A DNA stretch of 64,000 nucleotides. It comes from Thinopyrum elongatum (Eukaryota; Streptophyta; Magnoliopsida; Poales; Poaceae). The position numbers were made by a program, and so were the translations under genes. The notes beneath the pieces were generated by a model, which saw only the letters and a program-made list of their open reading frames with translations, did not search any database and had not been told where the DNA came from. Where the stretch lies: contig CM022302.1 of NCBI GenBank assembly GCA_011799875.1, positions 381,184,413 to 381,248,412 on the forward strand, in the 5' to 3' direction. Of this stretch, positions 21,701 through 32,300 are shown one piece after another (the stretch's first letter is position 1; each line of letters begins with the position of its first letter).

Positions 21701-22970
21701 CGGCGAGCCGCATCGCGTGGTGGTGGTGGTCGGACTCGGGGGTGGCCGGAACGACGGCAACGGCGAGCGATGGCGGCGGACCAAAAGCGGCGAGCTCGGG
21801 ATCGAGTCTAGTGGCTCGCCCGAGTCGAAAATAAGAGCGCGCGCGCTGACTGGGGTTCCCAGAAGCACGGCGGAGCCCGTGGCTAGGCGCGGAGTGGACG
21901 AGGACGACGGCTGCGACGACGACAAGCGACGGCCAGAGCAGGGTTGCGCCGGCAGGGCGACTACAGAACCTAGAGGGGGAACGGACGGGCGCCAACGGCG
22001 CAGTGGCTCACCGCGGGAGCGTAGGGACTAGGCAACGGGCTCGGGGAGGTCCGGTGACGGCGGAGATCGACGGAGACGGCGGCGGCGTCCGACGGAGAAG
22101 ACGGCTCGATCCCGTGGCTGTGCTGCTCCCTGAGTCGATGCAGGGCTCCCGCTCGATGGAGACGAGGACGGCGGCTCGATCGGGCACAATGGTGAGGCGA
22201 GGCGGCGACGGTGGACGCGCGTGTCAGAAGGCCAAGGCCATGGCGGCGCTCGGAGGGAGGAGGCAGGGAGGAAGGAGAGGGGGAAAGTGAGCGAGGGAGA
22301 CGCCAGGGGGGTCGCGAGGCCTCGACCTTATCCCCCACGCACGCGCGGCGACGCGCTGTCGAGCCAGCGAGCAGGGGGGCCAGGGCGTGGCGTGCACGCG
22401 TTGTGTTCGACAGCGGTGCGATGAGGAGCAGTGCGGGGGTGAGGGAAGGCGCTGCGCGGGCTGGGCCTCCCTGTGCACTCGAGGCCTAGGCACCGTGGCC
22501 TTTCCTTTTTCTCTCCTTTTCTGTTTCTGTTTTCTTTTTAGTTTCTGCTTACAAAAATGTTAGGCCACTTATGGACTTTTGTAAAATATGCAACTTAGCT
22601 TATTAAATATGGTGCATTATTTGCCACTGCCAGAAAATGGTTTGAAGCCAAATGAATTTTATTTGGACTTTAATTAAATAAAATTGGATTAAACATCTCT
22701 GTTTTGTTGCTGTTTGAGTCACTTAATTTATTTAGTATATGTTGATTATAGTTTTAGAATAGTCTCTGGATTATTTACAATATTATGAACATTTTAGTTT
22801 CTGGATTTGAACAACTTTTATTTTCCACTTTGAATTTAATTGAAGTTTGAATTTCCATTTGAATTTGAACTAAAAGGGATATGATCCAAATGATGTCTAG
22901 GCACTGATGATCATGATGACATGGCATTATCAAAAGGGAATTACTGTAGCTAACCACTGGGGGTGTTACA
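18761..22970 (-). repeat. Tekay 5' LTR (right copy)
   Basis: This LTR is 4,210 bp, the same length as the solo LTR at 29358-33567, so it is probably closest to the intact form. It holds the GC-rich middle (about 21540-22500), the GAGGGTGAT repeat block (about 20270-20490) and the tyrosine-rich frame (19065-19165). The on-strand promoter was not located. Confidence 0.92.
19065..19165 (-). other. Conserved tyrosine-rich reading frame in Tekay LTR (copy 2)
   Basis: It has the same length (101 bp) and stop as copy 1, with the frame DDGAPE ... DDQE-stop after a CAG that follows a T-rich tract. A different frame starting at the ATG of this segment also runs on for 57 codons here, but in the solo LTR it stops after six codons; the tyrosine-rich frame is open in all three copies. 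Confidence 0.35.
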
Positions 22971-22975
22971 CCCCC

Positions 22976-24058
22976 CTAGGGCGCGCCCCTTGCCTTGTCG
23001 TCGCCTCGTGGGCCCTCTTGACTTGTCCCCGACGCCAACACCTCCTATAAATACCAAAACCTCCAGAAATAAACCTAGATCGGAAGTTCCACCGCCGCAA
23101 GCCTCTGTAGCCACCAAAAACCAATCGGGAGCCCGTTTCGGCACCCTGCCGGAGGGGGAAACCATCACCGGTGGCCATCTTCATCATCCCGGCGGTCTCC
23201 ATGACGAGGAGGGAGTAGTTCACCCTCGGGGCTGAGGGTATGTACCAGTAGCTATGTGTTTGATCTCTCTCTCTCGTGTTCTTGATTTGGCACGATCTTG
23301 ATGTACCACGAGCTTTGTTATTATAGTTGGATCATATGGTGTTTCTTCCCTCTCTATCTCTTGTTTTGATGAATTGAGTCTTGCTCTTTGAGGTTTCGTG
23401 ATGTTGGATTGAGTATTGGATTTGAGAACACTTGATGTATGTCTTGCGATGGGATATCTGTGGTGACAATGGGATGTTCTATTGATTCACTTGATGTATG
23501 TTTTGGCACTCAACTCGTGGATTCCCGAGGTGACATTGGGGTAATCTATGCATAGGGGTTGATGCACGTTTTCGTCCTACGTTCTCCGATAGAAACTTTG
23601 GAGTGATTCTTTGTTGCACGTTGAGGGATTGTTATATGATCCAATTATGTTATCATTGTTGAGAGAACTTGCACTGGTGAAAGTATGAACCCTAGGCCTT
23701 GTTTTCAAGCATTGCAATACAGTTTTTGCTCACTTTTGTTACTAGTTACCTTGCTGTTTTTATATTTTCAAATTACAAAAACCTATATCTACCATCCATA
23801 TTACACTTGTATCACCATCTCTTCGCCGAAATAGTGCACTTATACAATTTACCATTGTATTGGGTGTGTTGGGCACACAAGAGACTCTTTGTTATTTGGT
23901 TGCAGGGTTGTTTGAGAGAGACCATCTTCATCCTACGCCTCACACGGATTGATAAACCTTAGGTCATCCACTTGAGGGAAATTTGCTACTGTCCTACAAA
24001 ACTCTGCACTTGGAGGCTCAACAACGTCTACAAGAAGAAGGTTGCGTAGTAGACATCA
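22976..24058 (+). repeat. 3' LTR, second part (after Tekay insertion)
   Basis: It continues the LTR begun at 9386. It has a promoter-like CTATAAATACC near 23045 and ends GTAGTAGACATCA, the terminus of this LTR family, followed by the GGGAG target duplication. It contains no gene; an 87-codon frame near 23699 looks like chance. Confidence 0.88.
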
Positions 24059-24063
24059 GGGAG

Positions 24064-24346
24064 CATCGGGCGGGACCCCGCCGCCGTGTTGTACCTGAAG
24101 GACATGAAGGAGGATGCGAAATCGGTGTCTATAGTTTCCAGCAGGGCGGTGTGGCCTCGAGCTATGGAGTGTGGTAGTGCTGGTTTTTTGACATGGGAAT
24201 TGGGGGCTACGTTATTCATAAAAAAAAAGAATTGAAGGCTTGGAGTGCTTGTTAGTCAGATCTGTGAATTGCCAGCCATGGCTGCTAAGCTTACAAAACT
24301 ATGGGAGAGACCCGTTCCACGATATTGTAGATGGATACATATCAAT
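24064..24346. other. Host spacer between two nested retroelement stacks
   Basis: This is the continuation of the DNA before 6371. A short frame (DPAAVLYLKDMKEDAKS) is open for about 60 codons at its start, and a run of nine A lies near 24221. I do not recognise the source; it could be the remnant of another retroelement or of a processed sequence. Confidence 0.3.
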
Positions 24347-24359
24347 TAGAGTGAGAAAT

Positions 24360-24411
24360 CTAACCAACTTGTGGTTGGATGGTTAGAAGGACAGTGCTAT
24401 CCCGGGCCCAC
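24360..24411 (+). mobile_element. Au-type SINE, 5' part with Pol III A box
   Basis: The sequence is tRNA-derived: TGGTTGGATGG at 24372-24382 fits an A box. The SINE is cut at 24411 by the retroelement at 24412-35003 and resumes at 35004 with the B box. A likely 13-bp target duplication lies at 24347-24359 and 35260-35272 (11 of 13 bases match), defining a SINE of about 300 bp. Confidence 0.85.
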
Positions 24412-25562
24412 TTTTACTTCTTGACCTTGCGTTGGTTTTTCCCTTGAAGAGGAAAGGGTGATGCAGCAAAGTAGAGATAAGTATTTCCCTCAGTGAAGAA
24501 CCAAGGTATCAATCCAGTAGGAGGAACACGCAAGTCTCCAATGATAGCACCTACACAAACAATCAAATACTTGCACCCAACGCGATAAAGGGGTTGTCAA
24601 TCCCTTCACGGTTACGTGCAACGATGAGATCTTATAGAGATAGATATAAAAGATAAGTAAAAGTGCAAAATAAGATAAAAGTAAATAAATTGCAGCAAGG
24701 TATTTTTGTGTTTTTGGTTCTATAGATCTCAAAATAATATGATAAAAGATAGACCCGGGGGCCATAGTTTTCACTAGAGGCTTCTCTCTTGAAAGAAAGC
24801 ATACGGTGGGTAAACAAATTATTGTTGAGCAACTGATAGAAAAGCAAATAATTATGTAGACATCTAAGGCAATGATCATGTATATACACATCATGTCCGA
24901 GACAAGTAGACCGACTCCTGCCTGCATCTACTACTATTACTCCACACATCAACCGCTATCCAGCATGCATCTAGTGTATTAAGTTAACTAGCTATGGACC
25001 CATAGGTCCTTGGTAAACTACTCACACATCATCGAAAGGGCAGCAAGGTTGATGTAGAAGCCCTCCGTGATCGATTCCCCCTCCGGCGGAGTGCCGGAAA
25101 AGGCCCGAAGATGGGATCTCACAAGAACAGAAGCTTGCGGCGGTGGAAAAGTATTTTTGGTGTGCCCTCTGGTCTTCGAGGAATATTTGGATATTTATAG
25201 AAGAATAATTAGGGTTAGAGGAGCCACAGGGGGGCTACAAGCCTGGGGATGCGCCCCCCTGGGGCGCGCCTCCTGAGCTTGTCGCCAATCTGTGGCCCTT
25301 CTGGCCCCCTCCCGAAGCTTCCAGGGTATCTTGTGGTCCAAGAAATTCGTCAAAAAGTTTCGTTCCATTTGGACTCCGTTTGATATTGATTTTCTGTAAA
25401 GGCAAAAACAAGGGAAAACAGCAACTGGCACTGGGCACTAAGTTAATAGGTTAGTCCCAAAAAATGACATAAAATAGTATAATAATGCATATAAAACATC
25501 CAAGATGGATAATATAATAGCATGGAACAATCAAAAATTATAGATACGTTGGAGATGTATCA
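24412..25562 (-). repeat. 3' LTR (1,151 bp) with a 427-bp deletion
   Basis: It matches 29210-29357 plus 33573-35003 throughout, except that the 427 bp at 34001-34427 of the 5' LTR are absent here, with the junction at GTTAAC/TAGCTATGG near 24987. The truncated LTR at 4570 retains that segment, so this LTR suffered the deletion. A CTATAAATATCC promoter box (minus) lies near 25190-25200. Confidence 0.88.
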
Positions 25563-25579
25563 AGCATCCCCCAAGCTTA
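25563..25579 (-). promoter_or_regulatory. Polypurine tract
   Basis: The minus strand reads TAAGCTTGGGGGATGCT directly before the 3' LTR. It is the same motif and position as the tract at 9371-9385. Confidence 0.72.
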
Positions 25580-28431
25580 ATTCCTGGTCGTCCTCGAGTA
25601 GGTAAATGATAAAAACAATTTTTTGGATGTGGAATGCTACCTAACATGTTTATCATGTAATCTTTCTTTATGTGGTATGAACATTCAGATCCATAAGATT
25701 CAAAACAAAAGTTTAATATTGACATAAAAACAATAATACTTCAAGCATACTTAAAAGCAATCTTGTCTTTTCAAAATATCATGGCTAAAGAAAGTTATCC
25801 CTACAAAATCATATAGTCTTGTCATGATCCATCTTCTTAACACAAAGTATTTATCATGCACAACCCCGATGACAAGCCAAGCAATTGGTTCATACTTTTT
25901 AACGCGCTTCAGCTATTTCCACTCTCACGCAATACATGAGCGTGAGCCATGGATATAGCACTATAGGTGGAATAGAATATGATGTTGGAGGTTGTGTGGA
26001 GAAGACAAAAAAGAAGAAAGACTCACATTGACTAGGCATCAACGGGCTATGGAGATGCCCACCAATTTATATCAATGCAAGGAGTAGGGATTGCCATGCA
26101 ACGGATGCACTAGAGCTATAAGTGTATGGAAGCTCAAAATAAAACTAAGTGGGTGTGCATCCAACTTGCTTGCTCATGAAGACCTCGGGCATTCGAGGAA
26201 GCCCATCATTGGAATATACAAGCCAAGTTCTATAATGAAAAATTCCCACTAGTGATATATGAAAGTGAAAAAATAGGAGACTCTCTATCATGAAGAACAT
26301 GGTGCTACTTTGAAGCACAAGTGTGGAAAAGGATAGTAACATTGTCCCTTCTCTCTTTTTCTCTCATTCATTTTTTCCTTTCTTTTCTCATTTTTTTCTC
26401 TTTTTTTTTCTTTTTGTTGGGCACTTTGGCCTCTATTTTCTTGGGCTCATTTGGCCTTTTTTTTCATTTTTTCCTCACATGGGACAATGCTCTAATAATG
26501 CATATGATCATCACACTTCTTTTTACTTAAAATTCAATACTAGAACAAAAATATGACTATATATGAATGCCTTGTGCAATGATCTAGCGTGACATGTATA
26601 AAATATATGAATGGTGGCGGAGCCACAAATACTATGCCAACTATATGATCATGCAAATCAATATGACAATGATGATATGTGTCATAATAAAACGGGACGG
26701 TGGAAGTTGCATGGCAGTATATCTCGGAATGGCTATGTAAATGCCATAATAGGTTGGTATGGTGGCTGTTTTGAGGAAGATATAAGGAGGTTTATGTGTG
26801 ATAGAGCGTGTCATATCATGGGGTTTGGATGCACCGGCGAAGTTCACACCACAACTCAAGGTGAGAAAGGGAAATGCACGGTACCGAACAGGCTAGCAAA
26901 AGTGGAAGAGTGAGAGTGCGTATAATCCATGGACTCAACATTAGTCATAAAGAACTCACATACTTATTGCAAAAGTTTATTAGCCCTCGAAGCAAAGTAC
27001 TATTACGCATGCTCCTAGGGGGATAGATTGGTAGGAAAAGACCATCGCTCGTCCCGGACCGCCACTCATAAGGAAGACAATCAATAATAAATCATGCTCC
27101 AATTCCATCGCATATGAGAGACCATATGTGCATGCTTTGGGAATCACAAACCTTAACACAAATATTCTTACTAAACCACAATTACTAACTAGCATGACTC
27201 TAATATCACCATCTTTGTATCTCAAAACAATTGCAAGGAATCAAACTTCTCATATATTCAATGATCTTCATGAAAGTTTTTATTATATCCCTCTTGAATA
27301 CCCATCATATTAGGACTAAATTCATAACCCAAGCAAATTGCCATGCTATTTATAAGACTATCAAAATAATATAAGTGAAGCATGAGAGTTCATCAATTTC
27401 TTTAAAATATAACCACTGCCGTGCTCCAAAAGATATAAGTGAAGCACTAGAGCAACTGCCTAGCTCAAAAGATATAAGTGAAGCTCAAAGAGTATTCTAA
27501 TAAATTCATGATTAATGTGTGTCCCTCTCAAAAAGGTGTGTCCTGCAAGGATGATTGTGGAAAACTAAAAAGGAAATAAAGCAAAGACTCATATAATACA
27601 CGACGCTCCAAGCAAAACACATATCATGTAGTGAATAAAAATATAGCCTCAAGTAATTTACCGATGGATTGTAGACAAAAGAGGGGATGCCATCCAGGGC
27701 ATCCCCAAGCTTAGATGCTTGGTTCTCCTTGAATATTACCTTGGGGTGCCTTGGGCATCCCCAAGCTTAGGCTCTTGCCACTCCTTATTCCTTAGTCCAT
27801 CGAAATTTCACCCAAAACTTGAAAACTTCACAACACAAAACTCAACAGAAAACTTGTGAGATCCATTAGTATAATAAAACAAATCACCACTTTTAGGTAC
27901 TATTGTAAACTCATTCCAATTTCATATTAGCATTATATCTACTGTATTCCAACTTCACCATGGTTCATACCCCCGATACAACCCATAGATTCATCAAAAT
28001 AAGCAAACAACACAATGAAAACAGGATCTGTGAAAAACAGAACAGTCTGTAATAACATGAATATTGCTCATATTTCTGTAACTCTAAAAATTCTGAAAAA
28101 TTAGTAAGATGTGGGAAATTTGTACATGAATCTTGTGTAAAACATTCAGAGCAAAAACATGTTTCTGTGAATTTACAAAATTCCAAAACTGGTCGCAAAA
28201 GTTTATGTTTTTTCACTGAATCAAATCAACTATCTTCCAAATCATCCCAAAGGTCTTACTTGGCACAAGCACTAATTAAAACATAAATAAATCAATCATA
28301 ACAGTAGCATAATTGTGTAATTGTATAAAAATAAAAGAAAAACAAAAATAACATTGGGTTGCCTCCCAACAAGCGTTATTGTTTTACGCCCTTAGCTAGG
28401 CATATTACATAGATCTAGGTATTGTCATCTT
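25580..28431 (-). other. Non-coding internal region of the gypsy element
   Basis: No ORF with known domains is present. It contains two PPT-like hairpins (27683-27706 and 27743-27762) matching those of the first element, and a strongly T-rich stretch at about 26342-26475 that is purine-rich on the element's sense strand. It aligns in patches with 6606-9385. Confidence 0.65.
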
Positions 28432-29112
28432 TCATTTCTTTTCCCTTAGGCATATTTTCATTCGGAGGTTTTTCAAACATAACATTAAGGGAGGGACTTC
28501 CTTTTCTAGATTTTCATCAAAGATGCGATCATTGCAAAGCAAATGCCTTAACATATAATCACTATTATAAAGGATCTTATCTATTACCGGCTTTTCACGG
28601 TTCATACCATAAAAATCAAAGATTTCTCTAGATTCTCGCACTATGTGATCAAATTCATTCATGAGGACAAGGGTAGCTATTTTTTTAGCCCTAGGATTTT
28701 TTATGACTGCCAACTCATAAAATAGTCTTTGTAAAGTAGGATGAGTATGGATAAATTTCCTTTCAAGTTTAAGAACAAGTGCGGAAATAGCATCGACATA
28801 GCAATTTGTATTATGAAGAATAGATCCCCTTTCTATAGGCATTATTCCTGTGCAATCAAAGAATTCCTGAATAATATTCTTCCCAATAATGTTCCCATCA
28901 CCCACATGATAGATCTTTGTTTTAAGATGAGTGGAAGTTTCAGTTTCAAAAGGATCATGATTAAGAACACAAGATTCAAATTTTTCCTCAAGCAAACAAT
29001 CTAGCAAGCAATCTAGCACACAAGCAAACAAGAAGCAAATAGAAATAAGGCAAATATTTTTGTGTTTTTGTGAAAACGTTTTAGAAGTGGGGGAGAGGAA
29101 AACGAGAGGCAA
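28432..29112 (-). CDS. Uncharacterised 226-residue ORF of the gypsy element
   Basis: This is the only substantial frame of the element. It starts about 70 bp after the PBS and is read in the element's sense direction. The N terminus has a hydrophobic Cys/Leu-rich stretch (ICFLFACVLDCLLDCLL). The rest is mixed charged sequence with YHVGDGNIIGKN, ALVLKLERKF and LVLMNEFDHIVRE. No zinc knuckle, protease, RT or integrase motif is visible. Its position is where gag or a leader protein would begin, and similar leader ORFs occur in relatives (memory, not checked). Its function is unknown; it may be the degraded start of gag or an accessory protein. Confidence 0.5.
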   Translation of the reverse strand: MPLVFLSPTSKTFSQKHKNICLISICFLFACVLDCLLDCLLEEKFESCVLNHDPFETETSTHLKTKIYHVGDGNIIGKNIIQEFFDCTGIMPIERGSILHNTNCYVDAISALVLKLERKFIHTHPTLQRLFYELAVIKNPRAKKIATLVLMNEFDHIVRESREIFDFYGMNREKPVIDKILYNSDYMLRHLLCNDRIFDENLEKEVPPLMLCLKNLRMKICLREKK

Positions 29113-29180
29113 ATGGCAAATAAAGTAAATGCAAGAGATGAGAGTTTATGATAGGTACTTGGTAGCCTTGATGTAGATCC

Positions 29181-29198
29181 TCCCCGGCAACGGCGCCA
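29181..29198 (-). promoter_or_regulatory. Primer binding site (tRNA-Asp type)
   Basis: The minus strand reads TGGCGCCGTTGCCGGGGA, 11 nt downstream of the 5' LTR end at 29210. This fits the tRNA-Asp PBS I associate with Athila-lineage elements and fixes the orientation. Confidence 0.85.
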
Positions 29199-29209
29199 GA
29201 AATTCTTCC

Positions 29210-29357
29210 TGCTACTTCTTGAGCTTGCGTTGGTTTTTCCCTTGGACAGGAAAGGGTGATGCAGTAAAGTAGAGATAAGTATTTCCCTCGGTTAAGAACC
29301 AAGGTATCAATCCATTAGGAGGAACATGCAAGTCTCCAACGATAGCACCTACACAAA
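29210..29357 (-). repeat. 5' LTR, end portion (left of solo LTR)
   Basis: On the + strand it starts TGCTACTTCTTGAGC and matches 24412 onward. It is interrupted at 29357, where ACAAA (29353-29357) is the first copy of the solo LTR's target duplication. Confidence 0.9.
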
Positions 29358-32300
29358 TGTAACACCCCTGTGTATTAGTCACTGTGATCAACTGCTAATA
29401 ATGCCAAGTCATATCATTTGCAGTGCTTAAACATAGTGGTTAACCAAAGCAATTCAAACTACATTCTGAAAATCAACTCAAATTCAAAAGTGCAAAATAA
29501 ATTTGCTCAAACACTATTGCAAAAATGTTCACTAAATAGCAAATATTCCAGAAGCACTCATAAAAATATAAATAATGGAATTGGAACTAGTTAAATGACT
29601 CCAACAATATGAAACAACACCAAAACAGCAATATTTAATACATTTAAAATCATTCCAAATTCAAACAAACCCCAAATCTGCCCAAACCAATTTTTGGTGA
29701 AAGATAATATTGCATTGCAATATATGGGCCAATTCTCATATTCTATAAAAGTGCACAAGTGGCCTAACTAATTCAAAACAGAAAATAAATAAAGAAAATA
29801 GAAAACAGAAAAAGGGGAAAAGGGAAAAGGCCACTATGCACAGGCCTAAGTGCACAGTGCCAGGAGGCCCAGCCCACCAGGCCCATTCCTTTTCCCTCCT
29901 CCCTGTGTCACTGCACCGGTGGTCGACGCGCGCGCGCACCGGCCGGACGTCGACACGGCGACGGCCTCGAAGCCACCGAAGCTGCGAGGGAATAAGGACG
30001 CCCAGTGCCTTCCCCCTGGCCTCTCCATCCATTTCCCCTCCTCCTCTGTCGCTCCATCGCCTCAGATCCGCCGACGCCCGAGCATGGTCGCCGCCGCTAG
30101 CCGTCGTCCACGCAGACACAGCCACTGCATCGCCTCACCGTCCTGTCCGTCGCCTCCGCCGACCTCGACTACATCGTCCTCGACCCCGAGCGCAAGCAGT
30201 AGAGCCCTGCTACGCCGGGATCGAGCCGTCTTCTTCCTCGGATCGCCAATGCCTCTCCGACGAGCCCCGCTGTTCTGCTGCTCCTAAGTCATCAAGGGCT
30301 TTTCGTAGCCGCTTGGTGAGCTCCCATCTCCTTCTCCGTCGCTTTACGCTGTCCATCGTCGCCTGTAGCTATCTGTCGTCGATGCCGTAAGCTCGCCACT
30401 GCCGAGCATCTCACTGCCGTGACCACAGTCACTGTCGTGCTCATCCGAGCCCAACATCGAGCTCCTGGAGCTCGTGCGGGTCCTGTGAGCACGCGTGCAT
30501 GTCACCCCGTTCCTCCTATCTCCATTTCCACCAGAGGCCAAACTCCGACGTCCGCTCCGCCGCTCGCCACCGCCGTCTCCGGCCATTTCCGGTCAAGCCG
30601 CCGCCGCAGAACGATGCGCAAACGAAAGCCCGTTCGAATGAACCTAGCTACGCGCGAAACAACCCCCTCTAGCGCGATCCGGACGAGCTCCGGCGACGCG
30701 CCGCCGTTGTTTTGGTCGCCGGAGCAGCGCCGGCGCCGGCCGCCGACGTGGCTGGGCGGGCCCCGCCCTGTGCCGCTGACAGTGGGCCCCACGGGCCCCG
30801 TTGACTGGTTTGACCAGTCAACGCGCTGATGTGGCGTCCCGGTGACGCTGACATGCGGGCCCCACCACGTTTTAATTAACTAAAATGTTTTTATAAATAA
30901 AATTAATTAGTTAAATTAATTAGTCACTGACATGTGGGACCCAGAAGCTAATAATCTCTGATTAGTATTAATTAAACTCTGTTAATCAACAGAGGCTGAC
31001 ATGTGGGCCCCACTGGTCTGGTTTGACCTGGTCAGCCGTCCGTTGACTGCTGACGTCCGCATTCCATCATGCTGACGTCACTCCACACTGTTCTGGATAA
31101 TGTTGATTTAATAAATAAAAATAATTCTAGAAAATACTAAAATCTTTAGAAAATCTTAGAAAATAAACCGTAGCTCAGATCGAAAAAGTTAAAACATGAA
31201 ACTTGCTCAGAACGACGAGACGAATCTGATCGTGTCGTCTGTTCCCTTGTCGGAACCCCCTACGTAGGAGAACTCGTAACTCCGAGCCCGATTACGGTAG
31301 ATGAATAGTGCACACACACCGGGTAATAAATCCCGCGATAATCCTAAAAATAACTAAAATGACTTAAATGCATATTTAGGCAACCCTGCACTGCATCATA
31401 GCATAGCACGCACTGTGTTGCATCTGTTTGCATTATGTTTACCTGTTTCTTCCCCCTCTTCTCTTTCGGTAGACCCCGACATTGACGTAGCTCCTGAGGC
31501 AGACGCCGCTCCGGAGTGAGACTACGTCCCCGACGACCAGCCACTTGCCCCAGAGCTTGCAGGCAAGCACCCCCTTTTGAGCATTCCGATATCGCCCACT
31601 CTCTTCTCTCTTATGCTTGCATTAGAAGTTACTGCTGCTACTGTTATCCTATATCTGCTGCATAGCCTGTTTACTTGTAACCTGCTGTTGATACTTATCT
31701 GTTATCCTAAACTGTTTAGAATAGGTTGGGTAGAGACCATCAGAGACCCCATTTATCCCGACTGCCCCGCTGGATGATCAGAAGACCCGAGCAACGGGAT
31801 TGATGACCAGGTCCCGACACCGCATGTCACTTCCCCCTTAGTTGCCGACACTACTGGGTTACCATCGAGTGCCGAGGGTGGTACCTCGTCAGCACTTCGG
31901 ATGATAACCTTGTAGGTTAGTTAATCGGTCATGGTAAGCGAGGGTGATTCCTCCTACGCCACCCCTGATACCGACGCCGTCGTGCAACACCTCAAGTGTG
32001 GACCTCGTGGGTGATTCCTCCTTCGTTCACCTTGATGATAGCATCGAGTGGGATCCCATCGGGGGTGATTCCTCAGGGTTCCCCTTGGTGTCAGACACAC
32101 GGAGACTTTGGTTACTATGACTGAACACTGAACCATGATACTAAAGACGGGTCGGCCCTGAGGGGTACCCGCGCGAGCATGAATGCGAAGTGATGTGGAG
32201 TCGGGTTGACCTGAGAAGTGCCCGCGAGATAACTACGAGGCGTGGCCGGGCATTCTTAGCCCTTGCCGCAAGTCCTCAAGACGGGACGATGGGGTCACAT

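Larger units (their letters stand above)
9658..22970 (-). mobile_element. Full-length Del/Tekay chromovirus (gypsy)
   Basis: Long LTRs (4,103 and 4,210 bp) flank a 5,000-bp interior on the minus strand. On the + strand the ends read TGTGACG...GTTACA, and the CCCCC target duplication is at 9653-9657 and 22971-22975. The interior has an initiator-Met tRNA PBS, gag with a zinc knuckle, protease, RT, RNase H, integrase and a C-terminal chromodomain, which places it in Del/Tekay. A frameshift in pol and several stops make it non-autonomous now. In the first 370 bp of the two LTRs I count about eight differences (about 2%), suggesting insertion within roughly the last million years at the rate usually assumed for grass LTRs. 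Confidence 0.93.
6376..24058 (+). mobile_element. Sabrina/WHAM-like gypsy element, internally deleted, hosting a Tekay element
   Basis: The ends are TGATACGTCTCCAAC at 6376 and GTAGTAGACATCA at 24058. The 5-bp target duplication GGGAG is intact at 6371-6375 and 24059-24063, so these are the true boundaries. Inside are a 230-bp remnant of the 5' LTR, 2.8 kb of non-coding 3' internal DNA, and the 3' LTR. The latter is interrupted at 9657/22976 by the Tekay element. All of gag-pol, the PBS and most of the 5' LTR are gone, as if by one deletion from inside the 5' LTR into the 3' internal region. Confidence 0.88.

Noticed and set aside
24490..24952. Frames of 106-145 codons (also near 33563-33961)
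   Set aside because: They are in the LTR of the gypsy element and recur with the LTR copies; hydrophobic composition comes from AT-rich LTR sequence.
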